From the NCBI GenBank assembly GCA_033763635.1, contig JANRKG010000237.1, forward strand, positions 1-9,788: a stretch of DNA of 9,788 bases, written 5' to 3'. The notes beneath the pieces are model-generated. The model had not been told where the DNA came from and did not search any database. It saw nothing but the letters and a program-made list of their open reading frames with translations. A program made the translations under genes and the position numbers. The DNA comes from JANRKG01 sp033763635. Its GTDB lineage: Bacteria > Cyanobacteriota > Cyanobacteriia > GCF-001939115. Shown here in pieces: positions 6,778 to 9,788 of the stretch (its first letter is position 1; every line of letters starts with the position of its first letter).

Positions 6778-7329
6778 ATGTCTAGCCAACTACACACCCA
6801 AAAGAACACCCCTGGATCGACCCCCGCTTCCCCGAACCATAGCTTCCAGCCCCGTCCTTTTGTCGTGCAGGCGAAGGAAGACGCTCTGGATGACGAACAA
6901 GCTCAACCAGATTTTCAGATGGATCTCGATCGGGCAGGGCAGTTTGGTCATAGCCTGAACCATATTCAAGTACAACCCACTGCAACACCAGCCGCGCCTA
7001 TCCAATCCAAGTCGATCGCAGCAGGAATCGTTTCCCCGATTCAGCGGGAGGAAGAAGGGGAGGAAGAGGGCCAGATGAAGGCAGAGAGTGCCCCAAAAGT
7101 CCAACTGCAAGAAGAAGGGGAGGAAGAGAGCCAGATGAAGGCGGAGGAGGCTCCACCCATCCAGCAAAGCCAGCAACCAGTTCAGTTTTTCATCATGATG
7201 TTACTCCCCATGATCATGAAAATGGTTCAGCCCATGCTTCAACCCCTCCTACAAAATTTAATTGGCGGTCTCCTTGGCGGTGGCGGTGGTGGTGGCGGTG
7301 GTGATGGTGGTGGTGGCGGCGGTGAATAG
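6778..7329 (+). CDS. DUF4157-cargo-like protein lacking the DUF4157 core, with acidic repeat and polyglycine tail
   Basis: The protein has 183 residues. Its N-terminus FQPRPFVVQAKED (about 22-34) and LDRAGQFGHSLNHIQ match the 2492 and 5734 products. The middle has two copies of a 20-residue acidic repeat (92-131, EEGEEEGQMKAE type). Its C-terminus copies that of the 5734 product: QSQQPVQFF (130-138), a methionine- and leucine-rich hydrophobic helix (about 137-161), then polyglycine to the end. The HExxH domain is absent. TGGAA ends 8 bases before the ATG, and the double palindrome lies just upstream. Probable partner or cargo of the same system; the function is not recognised. The hydrophobic helix might insert in a membrane or pack against a chaperone. 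Because the sequence is low in complexity, the gene call relies on the shared ends and its operon spacing. Confidence 0.75.
   Translation: MSSQLHTQKNTPGSTPASPNHSFQPRPFVVQAKEDALDDEQAQPDFQMDLDRAGQFGHSLNHIQVQPTATPAAPIQSKSIAAGIVSPIQREEEGEEEGQMKAESAPKVQLQEEGEEESQMKAEEAPPIQQSQQPVQFFIMMLLPMIMKMVQPMLQPLLQNLIGGLLGGGGGGGGGDGGGGGGE
7051..7170 (+). repeat. Two exact-period 60-base coding repeats (20 residues each)
   Basis: Copies at 7051-7110 and 7111-7170 begin with an identical GAAGAAGGGGAGGAAGAG and then diverge slightly; both encode EEGEEE(G/S)QMKAE(S/E)AP and a Q-rich end. The period is exactly 60 bases, in frame. Confidence 0.85.
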
Positions 7330-7341
7330 GGAGAAATCGGT

Positions 7342-7956
7342 ATGACTGGACAAACACAGATGCCAGTGGGTGAATTCACCCGCACGGATATCGAAGAACG
7401 GCTGATTCGCAGGGCATTGCAAGAAACTGCTTTTCGGGAAGCTCTGCTGCAATCCCCCCAAGCAGTCTGGCAACAGGAGTTTGGCAACACCGACCTGAGG
7501 GACTTGAAGTTACAGGTTTTTGCGGAAGAGGCGCAGACCCTGTATCTCATCCTTTCCCTCCATGATGGCGATTTGTATCAAGAACTAGAAGAGAATCCGA
7601 AAGCCGTCTGGAAGCGGGAGTTTGGTACGACTTGGTTAGAAGGTTACACCATTCGAGTGCTACAGGAACCTTCTGGGTCCTTCTATCTAGTGTTGCCCCA
7701 TCAGGAGCCGGGAGATGTCTGGATCGATGCCCTCATTGAGGTTACAGAAAAGTCCTTGCTTGATCCGGAGTCTACTTCCGCTTTAAAGCGCTTTCGATCG
7801 CTGCCCCGTGTGACTCCCAAAACCAAACTTGGAAGGATTCTGCGTCGGCTGCAAGATTGGCTGGTCATGGTAATTAAATCTAATCCGTTAGTGATTGCAG
7901 TCTTGCGCCCATTTTATTGGGTACGATCGTTGATTTATGACTGGAAACGGCTCTAA
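7342..7956 (+). CDS. Protein with two tandem NHLP (nitrile-hydratase-like leader peptide) units
   Basis: The protein has 204 residues. Two copies of the NHLP-type unit are visible. Unit 1, about 17-72, contains LIRRALQETAFREALLQSP, AVWQQEFG and the strand LYLILS. Unit 2, about 77-119, contains LYQELEENPKAVWKREFG and ends FYLVLP. They align over PxAVWxxEFG...(L/F)YLxL with a period of 47. This family is best known as the leader of proteusin-type RiPP precursors. Here there is no double-glycine cleavage site and no short core. Instead residues 160-204 form a basic, hydrophobic tail with two helical stretches (about 173-188 and 191-199). Only 12 bases separate it from the 6778 gene, with GGGAG as ribosome-binding site, so the two are probably cotranscribed. 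No modifying enzyme or peptidase-ABC transporter is visible. A non-RiPP adaptor role is possible. Confidence 0.7.
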   Translation: MTGQTQMPVGEFTRTDIEERLIRRALQETAFREALLQSPQAVWQQEFGNTDLRDLKLQVFAEEAQTLYLILSLHDGDLYQELEENPKAVWKREFGTTWLEGYTIRVLQEPSGSFYLVLPHQEPGDVWIDALIEVTEKSLLDPESTSALKRFRSLPRVTPKTKLGRILRRLQDWLVMVIKSNPLVIAVLRPFYWVRSLIYDWKRL

Positions 7957-8001
7957 GGTGCAGGCGCTAAGGAGATTCCTGAAAAACAATCACCCGCTGG
8001 T

Positions 8002-8070
8002 TTCGGCTACGCTCAACCAGCACCCGCGCCCTGAGCGTAGCCGAAGGTGTCCTTTGAGCGGAGTCAAAGG
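8002..8070. repeat. REP-like inverted repeats in the 7957-8109 spacer
   Basis: TTCGGCTACGCTCA (8002-8015) is the exact complement of TGAGCGTAGCCGAA (8032-8045), a 14-base stem with a 16-base loop. It is followed by CCTTTGA (8051-8057) and TCAAAGG (8064-8070) around GCGGAG, a 7-base stem. The 'TGAGCGTAGCCGAAGG...CCTTTGAGCGGAGTCAAAGG' style resembles small interspersed repeats common in cyanobacterial genomes. There is no T-run, so factor-independent termination is not well supported, although it may end the upstream operon. Confidence 0.7.
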
Positions 8071-8109
8071 GAAACCCACAGGTAAACTCTTTTCTGGAAA
8101 TCTCCTAAG

Positions 8110-9788
8110 ATGATCGACTTTCATTATCGCCAGTATCGTTGTAAGTCTGGAGATCCCTTGCATTGCAACCAGGCTCAACAACAAGTGCAACAGGACATTG
8201 ACAGCAAATCCTGTTCGGAATGCGGATTTCCTGCTGTATTAACAGAGGCAAAAATCCGAGGCAATCGGGGGCTTTACGAAATTACTTCCTGGCAGGGAAG
8301 TCGAGGACTGGGGCGGCTCTACTCGGCACTGGAACAACCCGACGATCGCCCGGTGGTCATTCGGGAATATCTGTTGCCCCAACGTAGTTTTAACGCCCAG
8401 GAAATTCGCCATCGCAAGCAAGCATTTGCCCGTCTTGCAGGGTTGGAACTGGCGGATGGCAGAAGTCAGGACTTTCGGTTGATTTTGCCCTGGGAAGCGA
8501 TCACCGACTTGCGCGAAGACCGCTGCTATCTTGTAACCTTGGGCGAAGTTGAAACCTATCCTTCTTTGAAAACAGAACTGCCCCGGCGGGGAGCGATGAC
8601 AGAAACCCAGGTACGGCGGATGCTGGCGCAAGTGCTGCAAACTCTGGAATTTCTCAACAGCCAGAAGTTTCGTTTACCAAATGGACAAATTCAGAAAGGG
8701 CTGACGCACGGGAATCTCAGTCTGGAAAATTTGCTCGTTTCAGACCATGCATTCAAGGATCAGTCTTCCGAAAATTTCACTTCCACAAGCGATTCCTCCC
8801 CTTCTCAAGGTTCCATCTGGGGAGATCACTTTTTAATTTATCTGTGTGATTTATCCCTGTGGGAATTTTTGTTTGCTCCCCCCACGACGCTGCTGCCCGA
8901 ACCCTCCGTGGTAGAAGATCTCGCAGATTTAGGCCGAATTGCTTTTTATCTCCTATCTGGCAGTACAACCGACCCAGCCTCCGGCCTACCCCTCGACCCA
9001 AAAGCCAATCCATCCTTTCCAGCCGTCTCAAAACCATTGCAAGACTTCATCCTGCGCTTGATCGGTATGGGAGCAGCCTTTCCCAGCTTTACCGTCGCCC
9101 GTGAAGCGCTCCTGAAACTTCCACCACAAGCGACTAATCAGGAGAGGGTGCTTCTATCAGGACTGGAGCGGGATGAAAAACCTCCCAAACCACCCTTTCC
9201 CTGGGGAACTGTTTTCCTGGAGTCCCTGTTGTTACTGGGGATGGGGATTGCATGGCGATGGTGGGTTACCCAGCACCCCCCAGAGCCGATCGCAGCCGAA
9301 AAATCCCTTTGTTGCATCAATGCAGTTAGCAATCTTCCAACTGGAAGATTTACCTACACAGCCAGCGAACCTAGCCTGTGGAGCTATGTATTACGCCAAA
9401 AGAGTTTGATTGAACGGGATAAAACTCTGGAGCAGATTCTACAGGATCGTCATTCCCAATTCGTTCTCACTTACCAACCTGAAACCACGCCAGAGGCCGC
9501 ATTGCAACGCCTCCGATCGCAGCAAGCAGAGTTCATGATCACCAGCATGACCGATCAAGTGACAGCCGATCTGGAAGCTAAAACTGTTGCCTATGATGGA
9601 TTAGTCATCTTTGTTGCTTTTAGCTATGCCCGACGGGCCAACAGTCTACCCAACGCTTTGAAGGGACAAATCACCTTTGACCAGTTGCGACGGCTTTACA
9701 CAGGAGAGATCCAGAACTGGAAGCAATTAGGGGGACCCGACCTCCCGGTGCGACTCTACATTCCACCGGAAGTGGAAGCAATTCGCAT
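8110..9788 (+). CDS. Pseudokinase-like / transmembrane / phosphate-binding-protein-like fusion (3' end outside window)
   Basis: The frame is open from ATG 8110 to the window edge (559 codons visible); an in-frame TAA at 8083 limits the start. N-terminal cysteines C11, C19, C35 and C38 (CSECGFP) suggest a small zinc ribbon. A Ser/Thr kinase-like domain covers about 50-350: a glycine-rich loop near 60-67 (GSRGLG), VVIRE with R85 where the VAIK lysine is expected, HGNLSLENLLV with N202 where the catalytic aspartate would be, and CDLS at D247 in place of DFG. These changes suggest a pseudokinase. A membrane segment lies at about 366-386 with a Trp-rich end. The outer part resembles a PstS-type periplasmic binding protein: YDGLVIFVAFS, then GQITFDQLRRLYTGEIQNW and KQLGGPDLPVRLYI. 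It is probably an envelope sensor with its kinase-like part in the cytoplasm. The spacer and new topology make membership of the cargo operon uncertain. Confidence 0.85.
   Translation, partial: MIDFHYRQYRCKSGDPLHCNQAQQQVQQDIDSKSCSECGFPAVLTEAKIRGNRGLYEITSWQGSRGLGRLYSALEQPDDRPVVIREYLLPQRSFNAQEIRHRKQAFARLAGLELADGRSQDFRLILPWEAITDLREDRCYLVTLGEVETYPSLKTELPRRGAMTETQVRRMLAQVLQTLEFLNSQKFRLPNGQIQKGLTHGNLSLENLLVSDHAFKDQSSENFTSTSDSSPSQGSIWGDHFLIYLCDLSLWEFLFAPPTTLLPEPSVVEDLADLGRIAFYLLSGSTTDPASGLPLDPKANPSFPAVSKPLQDFILRLIGMGAAFPSFTVAREALLKLPPQATNQERVLLSGLERDEKPPKPPFPWGTVFLESLLLLGMGIAWRWWVTQHPPEPIAAEKSLCCINAVSNLPTGRFTYTASEPSLWSYVLRQKSLIERDKTLEQILQDRHSQFVLTYQPETTPEAALQRLRSQQAEFMITSMTDQVTADLEAKTVAYDGLVIFVAFSYARRANSLPNALKGQITFDQLRRLYTGEIQNWKQLGGPDLPVRLYIPPEVEAIR

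Noticed and set aside
7239..7550. - strand open frame containing a polyproline run
   Set aside because: The polyproline is the antisense of the polyglycine codons of the 6778 gene, not an independent protein.
7342..7956. Simple RiPP precursor
   Set aside because: There are two leader units, no double-glycine cleavage site, no evident core peptide and no modifying enzyme in the window.
8239..8640. - strand open frame of 133 residues
   Set aside because: It overlaps the kinase-like frame, which runs open for 1679 bases and has recognisable domains.

Overview
The window looks like a stretch of cyanobacterial chromosome. A complete HIP1 octamer (GCGATCGC) lies at 5764-5771, CGATCG cores are scattered throughout, and the protein families fit. 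All recognisable genes are on the + strand. No tRNA, rRNA, CRISPR array or complete insertion sequence is visible. The content matches the cargo/accessory part of an extracellular contractile injection system (eCIS) locus: two proteins carry the DUF4157 metallopeptidase-like domain (LLAHELTHVVQQ and LLGHELTHVVQQ), a family strongly associated with eCIS loci. No sheath, tube, baseplate or ATPase gene is visible, so the link to an injection machine is inferred from family association.

Layout. At 2-1468 is the 3' part of a large gene whose first visible residues carry a nucleotidyltransferase-type GS...DxD motif, followed by a long helical region; it is probably the effector end of a cargo protein. 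At 1496-2338, 27 bases downstream, is a protein with the two-part pattern of AAR2, a family best known as a eukaryotic U5 snRNP assembly factor. At 2492-4753 is a 753-residue DUF4157 protein with a 13-residue tandem repeat and a helical, partly hydrophobic C-terminal region. At 4812-4921 is a MITE-like element with imperfect terminal inverted repeats and an internal hairpin, just upstream of a small YbjN/CesT-like protein (4936-5451), a possible cargo chaperone. At 5734-6675 is a second DUF4157 protein with a hydrophobic, polyglycine tail. At 6778-7329 is a related protein that keeps the N-terminal motif and tail but has a 20-residue acidic repeat instead of DUF4157. At 7342-7956 is a protein with two tandem NHLP (nitrile-hydratase-like leader peptide) units. 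After an inverted-repeat-rich spacer, 8110-9788 holds the 5' part of a pseudokinase-like, transmembrane, periplasmic phosphate-binding-like fusion; its frame is open to the window edge.

Working model (inference): the DUF4157 proteins and the tail-sharing 6778 protein form one cargo family, marked by an N-terminal RPFxVQ...FGHSL-type segment. The YbjN-like protein may help fold or load cargo, and the AAR2-like and double-NHLP proteins are unexplained partners. The kinase/PBP fusion may be an unrelated envelope sensor or a regulator. The best candidates for undescribed biology are the AAR2-like gene beside an NTase-type effector, the double NHLP protein, and the tail-sharing pair in which one member lacks the peptidase-like core.
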